Notes under the pieces: generated by a model | Told to the model about the DNA's origin: nothing | Seen by the model: only the letters and a program-made list of their open reading frames with translations | The model's database searches: none | Origin: Jiella flava | GTDB lineage: Bacteria; Pseudomonadota; Alphaproteobacteria; Rhizobiales; Rhizobiaceae | DNA length: 64,000 bases | Assembly (NCBI RefSeq): GCF_017349315.1 | Contig: NZ_JAFMPP010000003.1 | Location: forward strand, 62,001-126,000 | Direction: 5' to 3' | Part shown: positions 47,303 through 57,715 of the stretch, piece after piece | Layout of the letters: each line of letters begins with the position of its first letter | How positions within the stretch are numbered: the first letter of the stretch is position 1 | Position numbers and translations under genes: made by a program

Positions 47303-48103
47303 TTGGATCAGGATGCGCTGAGGGTCGACGGACTCTTTCTCTCCCGTTCAGGTCGAACGGTTCTCTCCGGGGTGAGTTTCGCTCTCGCCCCGGGGTCGTT
47401 TTGTGGGCTGATCGGTGTCAACGGGTCCGGCAAGACCACGCTGATCCGCGCCCTTTTGGGATTGCTCCCCGCCGATGCCGGAGGGATCGAGGGCGCGGCC
47501 CGTGGCCATCGGGCGCTCGGTTATGTGCCACAGAAGATCGATGCCGATCCCTATATGCCGCTGCGGGCGCGAGATGTCGTCGCGCTCGGCTTCGACGGCC
47601 ACCGCTACGGCCTCCCGCTGCCGTCGCGCCGCCGCCGCGATCGTGTCGCCGCGATGCTGGCGGCAGTCGGTGCAGACGCGTTCGCCGATCGCCGTCTCGG
47701 CGACCTCTCCGGCGGTCAGCAGCAACGGATCTTCATCGCCCATGCCTTGGTGCGCGAGCCGCAACTGCTGCTGCTCGACGAGCCGCTCGCCAATCTCGAT
47801 ATGCCGAGTATCGCGGGCATCGTGTCGGTGCTCAAGCGGATCGCGCGCGAAAGCGGCGTGACGGTGTTGATTTCTTCCCACGACGTCAATCCGCTGGTCG
47901 GCGCGCTCGATCGGGTGATCTATCTGGCCGGCGGCGGCGCTGTCAGCGGTCGGCCGGACGAGGTGCTGCGATCCGGCGTCCTCAGCCGGCTGTACGGCCA
48001 CCATATCGATGTGCTTCGGGTTCACGGCCGGCTGGTGATCGTGCCCGCCGGCGAGACCCATCCGATCGCGCCCGACGAGCCCCATGTCGAGCGTCTGGAG
48101 TGA
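47303..48103 (+). CDS. Metal ABC transporter ATPase
   Basis: 266-aa nucleotide-binding subunit. Walker A G-V-N-G-S-G-K-T-T, Q-loop (P-Q-K-I-D-A-D-P-Y-M), signature L-S-G-G-Q-Q-Q-R, Walker B L-L-L-L-D-E-P, and H-loop S-S-H-D. TTG start (47303) with GGAG upstream; homology supports this start. Follows the binding-protein gene by 23 bp and abuts the first permease gene. Confidence 0.93.
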   Translation: MDQDALRVDGLFLSRSGRTVLSGVSFALAPGSFCGLIGVNGSGKTTLIRALLGLLPADAGGIEGAARGHRALGYVPQKIDADPYMPLRARDVVALGFDGHRYGLPLPSRRRRDRVAAMLAAVGADAFADRRLGDLSGGQQQRIFIAHALVREPQLLLLDEPLANLDMPSIAGIVSVLKRIARESGVTVLISSHDVNPLVGALDRVIYLAGGGAVSGRPDEVLRSGVLSRLYGHHIDVLRVHGRLVIVPAGETHPIAPDEPHVERLE

Positions 48104-48982
48104 TTGGCGGTGACGCTTCTGTCTTTTCTGCCTGCGGGCTTTCTCGATAGCGGCCCGGTGCAACGGGCGCTGGTGACCGGCGCCGTGGCGGCAGTGATCT
48201 CTGCGATCGCCGGTGTCTTGACGCTGATCCGAGGCCAATCCTTTGCCGGCCATGCGCTGACGGATGTGAGCGCCGCCGGCGGTGCGGCTGCGGTGCTGTT
48301 CGGCGCCGGGCCACTGGCGGGCTTTCTGGCTGGCGCCCTGGTCGGCGGTTTCGGCATGGAGACCGTCGAGTTGCGCCGCAGGTCCGAGCGCGATCTCGTC
48401 GCCGGCATCATGCTGGGTCTTGGTCTTGGTGTCTCGGCGTTGATTCTCGGCCGGATCGTCAGTTCGGGCAGCAATGGCGGGGCGCCGGTCACGATCCTCT
48501 TCGGCTCCCTCTTCATCCTGCCGCCGGGTGTGATCCTTCCGGTGTCGATCTGCGGCGCTGTGGCTGTGGTGCTGGCGGCGCTGTTCACCCGCCCGCTTCT
48601 GCTCGCCGCCCTCGATCCCGACCTTTTAACCGTGCAGGGTGGCTCGCCCCGGCTGATGCGTCTCGTGCATCTGACGATGCTCGCTCTTGCTGTTGCGGTG
48701 TCGTCGCTGACCGTGGGTGCGATTCTGTCGACGGCGTTTCTGATCGGTCCCGCCGCGACGGCGACGCGTCTGTCGGCGCGGCCCGGCCGGACAATGGCGC
48801 TGGCGGCGATTCTGGGTCTGATCGCCGGCTGGGGCGGCATCTTGATGTCGTATAAAAGCTACGACTGGACCGATGGCCATGCCTGGCCGGTGAGCTTCTG
48901 CATCGTCGCGCTGATCGTCGCCGCCCATCTGCTGCTGCCGCCGGTGTTCGGGCGGCTGTTGAAGCCCCGGCAAAAGGGTTAG
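48104..48982 (+). CDS. Metal ABC transporter permease, first
   Basis: 292-aa integral membrane protein of the ABC-3 (ZnuB/MntB) family with about eight helices. Family pieces: G-V-L-T-L-I-R-G-Q-S-F-A-G-H-A-L-T-D and S-T-A-F-L-I-G-P-A-A-T-A. Starts with TTG 48104 (or GTG 48110), directly after the ATPase stop. One of two different permeases in this operon, so the channel is probably a heterodimer. Confidence 0.9.
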   Translation: MAVTLLSFLPAGFLDSGPVQRALVTGAVAAVISAIAGVLTLIRGQSFAGHALTDVSAAGGAAAVLFGAGPLAGFLAGALVGGFGMETVELRRRSERDLVAGIMLGLGLGVSALILGRIVSSGSNGGAPVTILFGSLFILPPGVILPVSICGAVAVVLAALFTRPLLLAALDPDLLTVQGGSPRLMRLVHLTMLALAVAVSSLTVGAILSTAFLIGPAATATRLSARPGRTMALAAILGLIAGWGGILMSYKSYDWTDGHAWPVSFCIVALIVAAHLLLPPVFGRLLKPRQKG

Positions 48983-48984
48983 CG

Positions 48985-49785
48985 ATGTTCGCCGACTACA
49001 TGATCAATGCCTGGATCGCGACCAGCCTTGTCGCCGTCGCCGCCGGGATGGTGGGCTTCTTCGTTGTCGTCAGGGGCGCGGCCTTTGCTGCTCATGCCTT
49101 GCCGCTCGGGGCGTTTCCGGGTCTGGCCGCGGCATGGTTGCTCGGTATCGCGCCGTGGAGCCTGATCCTGGCCTTTGCCGGCCTTGGCGCCTTCGGCCTG
49201 GCGCGCAGCGGCGAAAAAGCCCCGCACCATACGGCGACGGCCTTGTGGCTGGTCAGCATGCTTGCCCTCGGCAATCTCTTGCTCAGCCGCATGCACGCTT
49301 ATTCCAATGCGGTCTTCGCGGTGCTGTTCGGCGAGGTTTTGGGCGTTTCGAACACTCAGGTGCTGGCGGTCGCGGCGATCGTGGCTGTGACGGTGATCGC
49401 GATGGCGTTGCTCTATCGGCCGCTGCTCTTATCGACGCTATCGCCGGATCTGGCGGCGGCCGCCGCTCTGCCCGAGCGGCGGATCGCGACGCTGTTTTTG
49501 CTGATCGTCGCCCTCGTCACCTCGGCGGCACTGCCGCTGGTCGGGGCGAGCATCGTCTTCAGCCTGATGGTCGGGCCGGCCTCGGCCGCACGATTGATGA
49601 CCGATCGGCCGGGATGGGCGCTCGGTCTGTCGGTGTTGCTTGCGCTGTCGACGGTGTGGAGCGCCCTGGCGCTGGCCTATGAGGCGGACTGGCCGATCGG
49701 CGCCTTTGTCGGCGTCATGGGGGCGGTTTGGTATGGCGTCGGCCGCATCGTGCGCTGGCAAAGCGGCCGTCTGCGGCGTGGCTGA
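48985..49785 (+). CDS. Metal ABC transporter permease, second
   Basis: 266-aa ABC-3 family permease, starts 2 bp after the first permease gene. Similar layout: G-F-F-V-V-V-R-G-A-A-F-A-A-H-A-L-P-L-G near the N-terminus and G-A-S-I-V-F-S-L-M-V-G-P-A-S-A-A later, about eight helices. Last gene of the importer operon; the next gene is convergent. Confidence 0.9.
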   Translation: MFADYMINAWIATSLVAVAAGMVGFFVVVRGAAFAAHALPLGAFPGLAAAWLLGIAPWSLILAFAGLGAFGLARSGEKAPHHTATALWLVSMLALGNLLLSRMHAYSNAVFAVLFGEVLGVSNTQVLAVAAIVAVTVIAMALLYRPLLLSTLSPDLAAAAALPERRIATLFLLIVALVTSAALPLVGASIVFSLMVGPASAARLMTDRPGWALGLSVLLALSTVWSALALAYEADWPIGAFVGVMGAVWYGVGRIVRWQSGRLRRG

Positions 49786-49871
49786 CCGACAGCTGCTGTC
49801 CAGCGTGACGCGAGATCGCTGACAAACCGAGCCGAGCAGCGACAGCTCTTGCTCGAGCACCTATCTTAAGG

Positions 49872-50219
49872 TCAGCCGTGCGCGGATCGCGCCAGGGTGA
49901 TGCCGCGATGCTTGACGGCAACGCGATCCTGATCCTCGAAGATGCCGTATTCGGTTGCCTGTTGGTAAAGCAAATCGCCCTTCGCCCCGGCGAGGATCCG
50001 CAATTCACGCAGATCGCACAGGAGGGTGATGTGGAAGGCGAGCGCCCGCAGATGCACCCGATTGTAGCAGAAGAAGGCCAGTCGGGCCCGTTCCATCGGT
50101 GCGATCGCGCGGATCAGATCGTCCTTCAGGGGGCCGTCCGAGCGCAAGAGCTTCGCCAACAGATCGAGTGAAACCGGACAGGTGGTCTCATTGGGAATAC
50201 CGTCGCGGTTGGCCGCCAT
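49872..50219 (-). CDS. Hypothetical 115-aa protein
   Basis: ATG 50219 has GAGG at good spacing; a longer frame to 50285 is less likely. No signal peptide or membrane helix; predicted mostly helical with a basic central part (E-R-A-R-L-A-F-F-C-Y-N-R-V-H-L-R). Not recognised. It converges on the metal importer and is separated from ubiG by about 320 bp of non-coding DNA (50220-50539), in which I see no gene. Confidence 0.65.
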   Translation of the reverse strand: MAANRDGIPNETTCPVSLDLLAKLLRSDGPLKDDLIRAIAPMERARLAFFCYNRVHLRALAFHITLLCDLRELRILAGAKGDLLYQQATEYGIFEDQDRVAVKHRGITLARSAHG

Positions 50220-50539
50220 CTGATCCTCTCTTTCAGGCTCCTCGCCTGTGATGCTCGGTTGAACCTCCTCGCCCGATTGCAGCACTTTAGCGCTGCGAGC
50301 TTGCGCTGACCTTAATCACTCGGCTGTGAGGATGGTATTTCGCGACATTAAACTTCTTGGCCGGCAGCCAAGCAAGTAAACGCAGCATATCATTGACTGC
50401 GATATTGTTTTCAATGCAACGGAAATCAGGCGGTTTCGCACACAGCGAAAACGCCCGTTCGGGAGGCGGGAGGTGGGACGTCCGCGGCGTGATCGTCATG
50501 ATCATGCAGTGACGTAGACCTGAAAACGCGGCTCGGCGA

Positions 50540-51289
50540 TTAAAGTTCCGAGCGGCGGGCCAAAATCATATAATTGACGTCGGTGTCGCGCGACAGGCGC
50601 CATTCGTCGGCAAGCGGGTGGTAGACCACGCCCTGCTCGTCGATCATTGACAGGCCGGCTGCGGTGACCGGCGCGGCGATTTCCTGCGGGCGCACCAGCT
50701 TGGAATATTGATGTGTGCCCTTGGGCAGCCAGCCAAGCACGTATTCGGCGCCGACGATGGCGAAGGTCAGCGCCTTGACGGTGCGGTTGATGGTGGCGAC
50801 GAACAACAGCCCGCCGGGCTTCACCATGGCGGCGCAGGAGGACAAGAACAGGTCGACATCGGCGACATGTTCGACGATTTCAAGGGCGAGCACCGCGTCG
50901 AAGGTCTCGCCGCCGGCGGCGATCGCCTCGGCCGTCGTCGCGCGATAGTCGATATCGAGGCCGGAGCCGGCAGCGTGCAGCTTGGCGACCTCGATATTGG
51001 TGTCGGACGCGTCGGCACCGACGACGGTGGCGCCAAGCCTTGACAGTGGCTCGGCGATCAGTCCGCCGCCGCAGCCGATGTCGAGCACCGAAAGGCCGGC
51101 CAAGGGTTTCGGCTGCATGAGATCGCGGGAAAAATTCGCCGCAAGCTCCTGCCGGATATAGTCGAGGCGGACCGGATTGAACTTATGCAGCGGCTTGAAC
51201 TTGCCCGCGGGGTTCCACCACTCCTGCGCCAGGCGCGAAAAACGCTCGATCTCGCCGGCGTCGATGGTGGATCCGTCCGAAGTGGTCAT
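50540..51289 (-). CDS. ubiG: Ubiquinone biosynthesis O-methyltransferase UbiG
   Basis: Does both O-methylations of ubiquinone synthesis at the membrane surface. 249 aa from ATG 51289 ([10 protein letters not shown]); the upstream part of the frame is not conserved. SAM motif [30 protein letters not shown] near the N-terminus, and N-R-T-V-K-A and [11 protein letters not shown] later, all UbiG marks. Divergent from lysC, the usual order in Hyphomicrobiales. Confidence 0.96.
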   Translation of the reverse strand: MTTSDGSTIDAGEIERFSRLAQEWWNPAGKFKPLHKFNPVRLDYIRQELAANFSRDLMQPKPLAGLSVLDIGCGGGLIAEPLSRLGATVVGADASDTNIEVAKLHAAGSGLDIDYRATTAEAIAAGGETFDAVLALEIVEHVADVDLFLSSCAAMVKPGGLLFVATINRTVKALTFAIVGAEYVLGWLPKGTHQYSKLVRPQEIAAPVTAAGLSMIDEQGVVYHPLADEWRLSRDTDVNYMILARRSEL

Positions 51290-51565
51290 GGTTTTCGCAG
51301 TGCCCGTGTTGCAGCGTCGGCCGAGGGGATGTTCGCCCTTGACGATCAAAGTCAAGCGGTTGCCGTGGCGATTTTCGCATTCCGACCCGCAGAAAAAGCC
51401 GGTTGCCGGGGCAATTCGGTCACAAGGAATTGCGCCTCGCCTCGCCATCGGTTAGGGATCGCGCGCTGCGCCCAACAGGCGGTCACGTCTGCGCAGTTTC
51501 GATGACAAGAGGAATGGCCGGCCCTGTCTTGGGGCTTCGTGCCCCGTAGTGAACAATCGTAGCCA

Positions 51566-52819
51566 ATGGCCCGTCTCGTCCTGAAATTCGGCGGAACATC
51601 CGTCGGCGACATCGACCGTATTCGTAACGTCGCCCGGCATGTCAAACGCGAGGCGGACGCCGGACATGACGTCGCCGTCGTGGTGTCGGCCATGGCCGGC
51701 AAGACCAACGAACTGGTGGGCTGGTGCCGGCAAGCCTCGCCGATCCACGATGCGCGCGAGTATGACGCCGTCGTCGCCTCCGGTGAGCAGGTGACCGCCG
51801 GGCTGTTGGCGATCACGCTGCAGGCGATGGGCGTCAATGCCCGCTCCTGGCAGGGCTGGCAGGTGCCGATCCGCACCGACGGCTCCCATGGCGCGGCCCG
51901 CATCCAGGACATTGACGCGGCGGAGATCGTGCGCCGTTTCGAGGAGAGGCAGGTCGCCGTCGTCGCCGGGTTCCAGGGACTTGCGCCGGACAACCGCATC
52001 GCGACCCTCGGCCGCGGCGGTTCCGATACCAGTGCCGTTGCCATGGCCGCAGCGATCGGCGCCGATCGCTGCGACATCTATACCGATGTCGACGGCGTCT
52101 ACACCACCGACCCGCGCATCGAGCCGAAGGCGCGGCGAATGGCACGGATCTCCTTCGAGGAGATGTTGGAAATGGCCTCGCTCGGCGCCAAGGTGCTGCA
52201 GGTGCGCTCGGTCGAGCTGGCCATGGTGCATAAGGTGCGCACCTTCGTGCGCTCTTCCTTCGAGGATCCGGATGCGCCCGGGATGGGCGATTTCGATAAT
52301 CCGCCCGGAACCCTCATTTGCGACGAGGACGAAATCGTGGAACAGCAGGTCGTAACGGGGATCGCCTACTCCAAGGACGAGGCACAGATCTCGCTTCGCC
52401 GGGTCGAGGACCGGCCGGGTGTCGCAGCGGCGATCTTCGGGCCGCTTGCCGATGCCGGCGTCAATGTCGACATGATCGTCCAGAACATTTCCGAATCGGG
52501 TGATGCGACGGACATGACCTTCACCGTCCCGGCCGGCGATCTCGACAAGGCGACGGCGATCCTGGAAAAGGCCAAGTCGCAGATGCGCTACGACGCGCTG
52601 CAGAGCGAATCCGGCCTGACCAAGGTGTCGGTGATCGGCATCGGCATGCGCAGTCACACCGGCGTCGCGGCGACAGCATTCAAGGCGCTCGCCGCCCGCG
52701 GCATCAATATCAAGGCGATCACCACCTCCGAGATCAAGATCTCGATTCTCATCGACGGCGACTTCACCGAACTTGCCGTCAGAACCCTGCATGGGGTCTA
52801 CGGGCTCGACAAAGCCTGA
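51566..52819 (+). CDS. lysC: Aspartate kinase
   Basis: First step of the aspartate family (Lys, Thr, Met, Ile, diaminopimelate). 417 aa. N-terminal K-F-G-G-T-S-V-G-D, G-R-G-G-S-D-T-S-A-V-A, D-V-D-G-V-Y-T-T-D-P-R; two C-terminal ACT domains for feedback by Lys/Thr. It is a monofunctional type, likely with an internal beta-subunit start as in other alpha/beta aspartate kinases (not resolved here). ptsP follows about 160 bp downstream. Confidence 0.97.
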   Translation: MARLVLKFGGTSVGDIDRIRNVARHVKREADAGHDVAVVVSAMAGKTNELVGWCRQASPIHDAREYDAVVASGEQVTAGLLAITLQAMGVNARSWQGWQVPIRTDGSHGAARIQDIDAAEIVRRFEERQVAVVAGFQGLAPDNRIATLGRGGSDTSAVAMAAAIGADRCDIYTDVDGVYTTDPRIEPKARRMARISFEEMLEMASLGAKVLQVRSVELAMVHKVRTFVRSSFEDPDAPGMGDFDNPPGTLICDEDEIVEQQVVTGIAYSKDEAQISLRRVEDRPGVAAAIFGPLADAGVNVDMIVQNISESGDATDMTFTVPAGDLDKATAILEKAKSQMRYDALQSESGLTKVSVIGIGMRSHTGVAATAFKALAARGINIKAITTSEIKISILIDGDFTELAVRTLHGVYGLDKA

Positions 52820-52979
52820 CCGGAGGCGCTACGGCCTGTGATTGAAAATGCGCGGAATCCTTGCTTCTCGGTGAGGCATTTCGCACGATGGTGTGAGCAG
52901 ACTTTGGCAGGCGGCACGCCAGTGCTTTGGTATGATGACGATTTATGGTGAGATGGGTTGGAATCGCAACTGATTCCAC

Positions 52980-55280
52980 ATGGGCTTGGTTTCGGCGGAG
53001 AACGGAAGACAAGGGTTGAATAGGAGCGACACCTCAGGTCCGCGCGTTCTGATGCGCCGCATCCGGGAGCTGATGATCGAGCCCCTGGAGGCGCAGGTGC
53101 GTCTCGATCAGATCGTCAAGCTGATCGCCAAGCATATGGAGACCGAGGTCTGTTCGCTCTATGTGCTGCGGGCGGATGGCGTGCTCGAGCTGTATGCGAC
53201 CGAGGGTCTGAACCCGGGATCGGTTCACTCGGCGCAATTGCGGCTCGGCGAGGGTCTCGTAGGCACCATTGCCGCCACCGCCCGGCCGTTGAACCTGTCC
53301 GAAGCCCAAAACCATCCCGCCTTCACCTATCTGCCCGAGACCGGCGAGGAGATCTATGCGACCTTCCTTGGTGTGCCGGTGCTGCGGGCCGGGCGCACGC
53401 TCGGCGTTCTCGTCGTCCAGAACAAGGCCGCCGGGCGGACCTATCGCGAGGAAGAATCCGAGGCGCTCGAGACCGTCGCCATGGTCGTTGCCGAGATGAT
53501 CGCTGCCGGCGGGCTGGAGGGGCTGTCGCGGCCGGGTGTGACGCTCGATCTGACCCGGCCGGTGACGATCGCCGGCATCGCCCTTTGCGACGGCATCGGC
53601 ATGGGCCAAGTGGTGCTGCACGAGCCGCGCGTCGTCGTCTCCAGTCTGTTCAACGAAGATGTCGAGAGCGAGGTTTCTCGGCTGACCGAGGCCCTGCAGT
53701 TCCTGCGCGCCTCGATCGAGGACATGCTGGCGCGGCGCGAGGTCGCCGACGAAGGCGAGCACCGGGCGGTGCTGGAAACCTATCGCAAATTCGCCCAGGA
53801 TCGCGGTTGGGTGCGCCGGTTGGAAGAGGCGGTGCGCAACGGCTTGACCTCCGAGGCGGCGGTGGAGAAGGTGCAGTCGGACATGCGCGCGCGCATGATG
53901 CATCTCACCGACCCCTATATCCGCGAGCGGCTGCATGATTTCGACGATCTGGCCAATCGCCTGCTGCGCCAGCTGATCGGTGAGGACGGCGTCGGCCGCG
54001 ATATCGCCGATGCGGTGGTCGTCGCCCGCAATATGGGCGCCGCCGAACTTTTGGATTACAATCGCGGCCAGATCCGCGGCCTGGTCCTGGAAGAGGGCGC
54101 GGCGACCAGCCACGTTGTCATCGTCGCCCGGGCGCTTGCCATTCCCGTCGCCGGCCAGGTCAAGGGCGCGGTGTCGATGGCCGAAAACGGCGATCGCATC
54201 GTCGTCGACGGTGAGAGCGGCGAGGTGCATTTGCGCCCGCCGCCGGAAGTCCATGATCTGTTTGCCAACAAGCTGCGCTTTCGTGAAAAGCGCCAGCAGC
54301 GCTATCGTTCGCTCCGCGAGGAGCCGAGCCGGACCCTGGACGGCACCGCGATCGGCTTGCAGATGAATGCCGGCCTTTTGGTCGATCTGCCGCAGCTTGC
54401 CGAGTCGGGCGCGGAAGGGATCGGCTTGTTCCGTACGGAACTGCAGTTCATGGTCGCCTCGACCATGCCGCGGGCGAGCGATCAGGAGCGGCTTTACCGC
54501 GCGGTGCTGGAAGCGGCCGGCGAGCGGCCGGTGACCTTCCGCACCCTCGATGTCGGCGGCGATAAGCTGTTGCCCTATCTCAGCCACACGCCGGAAGAGA
54601 ACCCGGCGCTCGGCTACCGGGCGATGCGGCTGGCGCTCGACCGACCCGGCCTGTTGCGCACTCAGATCCGCGCGCTGCTGAAGGCCGCGTCCGGTCGGCA
54701 GATCCGGGTCATGTATCCGATGGTCACGGATCTTTCCGAAGTCCATGCGGCGCGGGCGCTGATTTCGCGCGAATTGAAGCTTCTGGCGCGGTTCGGCCAC
54801 GAGCCGCCGGCGAGTCTGAAGATCGGCGCGATGCTGGAGGTGCCCTCGCTGCTCTACCAGCTCGATCCGCTGATGCGCGAACTCGACTTCGTCTCGATCG
54901 GGTCGAACGACCTGTTCCAGTTCTTCTTCGCGGTCGATCGCGGCAACGCCAATGTGGCGAACCGTTTCGACGACCTCTCGGTCGTCTTTTTGCGGGCGCT
55001 GCGCGATGTTGCGCGGGCGGGACACCGCCATGACGTGCCGGTGTCGCTGTGCGGCGAGATGGCGGGGCGTCCGCTCTCCGCCATGGCGCTGATCGGACTT
55101 GGCTTCCGCAACATTTCGATGGCGCCGCCCTCGATCGGGCCGGTCAAGGCGATGCTGCTCGGCCTTGATGCGGATGCCCTGGCGCGCGAACTCGACGCGC
55201 TGCTCGATGATCCCTCAGAGGCGGGCTCGGCGCGGGGTGTTTTGCAAGAATTCGCCGAGCGTCACGCGATCCCGTATTAG
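52980..55280 (+). CDS. ptsP: Phosphoenolpyruvate-protein phosphotransferase PtsP (EI-Ntr)
   Basis: First enzyme of the nitrogen PTS, which signals rather than carrying sugar. 766 aa: GAF domain (about 30-165) that can sense glutamine or 2-oxoglutarate in relatives, then the PtsI part with the phospho-His in A-T-S-H-V-V-I-V-A-R, and the PEP barrel with G-I-G-L-F-R-T-E and C-G-E-M-A-G-R-P. The start is placed at ATG 52980; a TTG at 53016 is possible. lysC-ptsP-prfA is a conserved order in this group. Confidence 0.95.
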   Translation: MGLVSAENGRQGLNRSDTSGPRVLMRRIRELMIEPLEAQVRLDQIVKLIAKHMETEVCSLYVLRADGVLELYATEGLNPGSVHSAQLRLGEGLVGTIAATARPLNLSEAQNHPAFTYLPETGEEIYATFLGVPVLRAGRTLGVLVVQNKAAGRTYREEESEALETVAMVVAEMIAAGGLEGLSRPGVTLDLTRPVTIAGIALCDGIGMGQVVLHEPRVVVSSLFNEDVESEVSRLTEALQFLRASIEDMLARREVADEGEHRAVLETYRKFAQDRGWVRRLEEAVRNGLTSEAAVEKVQSDMRARMMHLTDPYIRERLHDFDDLANRLLRQLIGEDGVGRDIADAVVVARNMGAAELLDYNRGQIRGLVLEEGAATSHVVIVARALAIPVAGQVKGAVSMAENGDRIVVDGESGEVHLRPPPEVHDLFANKLRFREKRQQRYRSLREEPSRTLDGTAIGLQMNAGLLVDLPQLAESGAEGIGLFRTELQFMVASTMPRASDQERLYRAVLEAAGERPVTFRTLDVGGDKLLPYLSHTPEENPALGYRAMRLALDRPGLLRTQIRALLKAASGRQIRVMYPMVTDLSEVHAARALISRELKLLARFGHEPPASLKIGAMLEVPSLLYQLDPLMRELDFVSIGSNDLFQFFFAVDRGNANVANRFDDLSVVFLRALRDVARAGHRHDVPVSLCGEMAGRPLSAMALIGLGFRNISMAPPSIGPVKAMLLGLDADALARELDALLDDPSEAGSARGVLQEFAERHAIPY

Positions 55281-55407
55281 CCGGCGACGACGTCTGGCGA
55301 ACCGTGTGCGTCGCCGCGCATGCCTCGTCACCCCCGGCGTCATGCGCTCGCCGGCGCGCCTCTTCCTCCGATTGCTGCTGAACCGTTGAGACATCGGGTC
55401 TGATTTC

Positions 55408-56493
55408 ATGGCGACTCTGCCAAAGACAACCTTGAACGAGATCACCAACCGCTTCGCCTATCTCGAAAAGGAGATGGCCAAGGGCCCGGCTCACGAGGTC
55501 TATTCCAAGCTCGCCGCCGAATATGCCTCGCTCGAAGACGTCGTCGCGGCGATCGCCGCTTACCGGCGCGCGGAAGAGGAATTGCAGGGCTCGCGGGCGC
55601 TGCTCGCCGATCCCGCCGCCGATCGCGAGATGCGCGAACTTGCCGAACTCGAGATCGAGAGCCTGAAGGAGTCGATCGAGACGCTGACGCAGCAAATCCG
55701 TGTGCTGTTGTTGCCGAAGGACGCGGCCGACGAGAAGGGCGCGATCCTTGAAATTCGCGCCGGCACCGGCGGCTCCGAGGCCGGCCTCTTCGCTGGCGAC
55801 TTGTTCCGCATGTATCAGCGCTATTGCGACCTCAATCGCTGGAAGCTGGAAACATTGTCGGCAAGCGAAGGCGAGGTCGGCGGCTATAAGGAAGTGATCG
55901 CGGCGATCCGGGGCGCCGGTGTTTTCTCGCGGCTGAAATTCGAATCGGGCGTGCACCGGGTGCAGCGTGTGCCGGATACCGAATCGGGCGGGCGCATCCA
56001 CACGTCGGCGGCAACCGTCGCGGTGCTGCCGGAGGCCGAGGACATCGATATCGAGATCCGGTCCGAGGACATCCGCATCGACACGATGCGCGCTTCGGGC
56101 GCGGGCGGCCAGCACGTCAACACCACAGATTCGGCCGTCCGCATCACCCATCTGCCGACCGGCATCGTCGTCACCTCGTCGGAAAAATCCCAGCATCAGA
56201 ACCGCGCCCGGGCAATGCAGGTCTTGAAAGCCCGGCTGTTCGATCTCGAACGCCAGAAAGCCGACGACGAACGCTCGGCGGCGCGCAAGAACCAAGTCGG
56301 CTCCGGCGACCGATCGGAGCGCATCCGCACCTATAATTTCCCGCAAGGGCGGGTGACGGATCATCGCATCAACCTCACGCTCTACAAGCTCGACCGGGTG
56401 ATCGAGGGTGAGCTCGACGAATTGGTCGAAGCGCTGGTCGCCGATCATCAGGCGCGCCTGTTGGCCGCCGTCGGCGGCGAAGACGAGATCTGA
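55408..56493 (+). CDS. prfA: Peptide chain release factor 1
   Basis: Ends translation at UAA and UAG. 361 aa: helical domain 1, the G-G-Q motif in [16 protein letters not shown] and the tripeptide-anticodon region for stop recognition. Followed after 9 bp by prmC, which methylates the Gln of the GGQ motif. Confidence 0.97.
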   Translation: MATLPKTTLNEITNRFAYLEKEMAKGPAHEVYSKLAAEYASLEDVVAAIAAYRRAEEELQGSRALLADPAADREMRELAELEIESLKESIETLTQQIRVLLLPKDAADEKGAILEIRAGTGGSEAGLFAGDLFRMYQRYCDLNRWKLETLSASEGEVGGYKEVIAAIRGAGVFSRLKFESGVHRVQRVPDTESGGRIHTSAATVAVLPEAEDIDIEIRSEDIRIDTMRASGAGGQHVNTTDSAVRITHLPTGIVVTSSEKSQHQNRARAMQVLKARLFDLERQKADDERSAARKNQVGSGDRSERIRTYNFPQGRVTDHRINLTLYKLDRVIEGELDELVEALVADHQARLLAAVGGEDEI

Positions 56494-56502
56494 GGCGCGC
56501 GG

Positions 56503-57390
56503 GTGGCCGTCGCCATCGATCTCGGCACGCTTTACCGTGAGTCTGCGGCACGCTTGCGGGCGGCGCGGGCGGACGATACGCCGGCCGCGACCTGCGACCG
56601 CGATGTGCGCCTGCTCTTGGCCGCCGTCATCGGCGCCCGGCCAGCCGAGATTCACCGGGCAAGCACGCGTCCGGTCGCGGCCGCCGCCGCCAGGGTTTTT
56701 GCCGGGTTTCTCGCCCGACGAATCGCTGGTGAGCCGGTTCACCGGATCATCGGCCACCGGGCATTTTACGAACACGATTTTGCCCTGTCGCCGCAAACGC
56801 TCGAACCGCGGCCGGAGACTGAAACCCTCGTCGAGGTGGCGCGCGCGCCTATCGAAGCCGCAATCGGCATGCGGGGCACCTGCGCCTTTGCCGACATCGG
56901 CACCGGCAGCGGTGCGATCGCGGTGTCGCTTTTGGCGCTCTATCCGGCGGCAACGGCGCTGGCCGTCGACTTGGCGCCGGGTGCCCTCGTGACGGCCCGC
57001 CGCAATGCCGAGACGGCGGGCGTCGGCGCGCGCTTCTGGCCGGTCTGCGGCGATCACTTGGCGGCGCTCGGCTCCAATCTCGATCTGATCGTCTCCAATC
57101 CGCCTTATATTCCAACCAGAGAGATCGCGACGCTCGATCGGGTGGTGCGGGATCACGATCCGCTCTTGGCCCTCGACGGTGGTGCCGACGGCCTTGATGC
57201 CTATCGCGCGATCGCCGCCGATGCGGCGCGGGTGCTGCGGCCGGGCGGGGTCTGTTGCCTGGAGATCGGCCGCGGCCAGGGCGACGACGTCGAGGCGATT
57301 TTTGCCGCTGAAGGCCTTTCGCCCTGCGGGCGGACGGCGGATCTCGCCGGGATCGAGCGAGTGCTCACCTTTCGCTTGGGCGCGGCGTGA
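56503..57390 (+). CDS. prmC: Release-factor glutamine methyltransferase PrmC
   Basis: Methylates the GGQ glutamine of RF1 and RF2. 295 aa, GTG start with GAGG before it. N-terminal helical part, SAM region A-D-I-G-T-G-S-G-A-I-A-V-S, and the catalytic N-P-P-Y (S-N-P-P-Y-I-P-T-R-E). Classic prfA-prmC operon. A gene-free spacer of 325 bp follows (57391-57715), with only short frames of no resemblance. Confidence 0.96.
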   Translation: MAVAIDLGTLYRESAARLRAARADDTPAATCDRDVRLLLAAVIGARPAEIHRASTRPVAAAAARVFAGFLARRIAGEPVHRIIGHRAFYEHDFALSPQTLEPRPETETLVEVARAPIEAAIGMRGTCAFADIGTGSGAIAVSLLALYPAATALAVDLAPGALVTARRNAETAGVGARFWPVCGDHLAALGSNLDLIVSNPPYIPTREIATLDRVVRDHDPLLALDGGADGLDAYRAIAADAARVLRPGGVCCLEIGRGQGDDVEAIFAAEGLSPCGRTADLAGIERVLTFRLGAA

Positions 57391-57715
57391 ACCGAAGCTT
57401 TCGCGAAACCCGTCACATGGGGCGCGAAATCGCGGAATTGGGGAATTAAGGCTTGTCGCTGAGGGGTTTCCTCTCTATTGTCGAGCTTATACGGAGGATT
57501 CGAGGGGGACATCTCAGTCGGCATCGCCGAGAGATGCTCGAGATGGCCGGCAGGCCGTCCGTGACACTGGCAGATCAGATCGCCAGTCGAAACCGACTTT
57601 TGACAATTTCCATTGCCGGCCCTGATTGCCACGGGCTGTGTCCAGGAGTGGTTTGCGCGCTCCCGAAGCGGGGCATCGAGGATGATGCGCCCGATATACA
57701 AGAGACAGGAAGAGT

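Noticed and set aside
53034-55031. 665-aa open frame on the minus strand
   Set aside because: Antisense to ptsP; same explanation as other mirror frames (also 55144-57156 over prfA/prmC and 8701-10677 over the RND genes).
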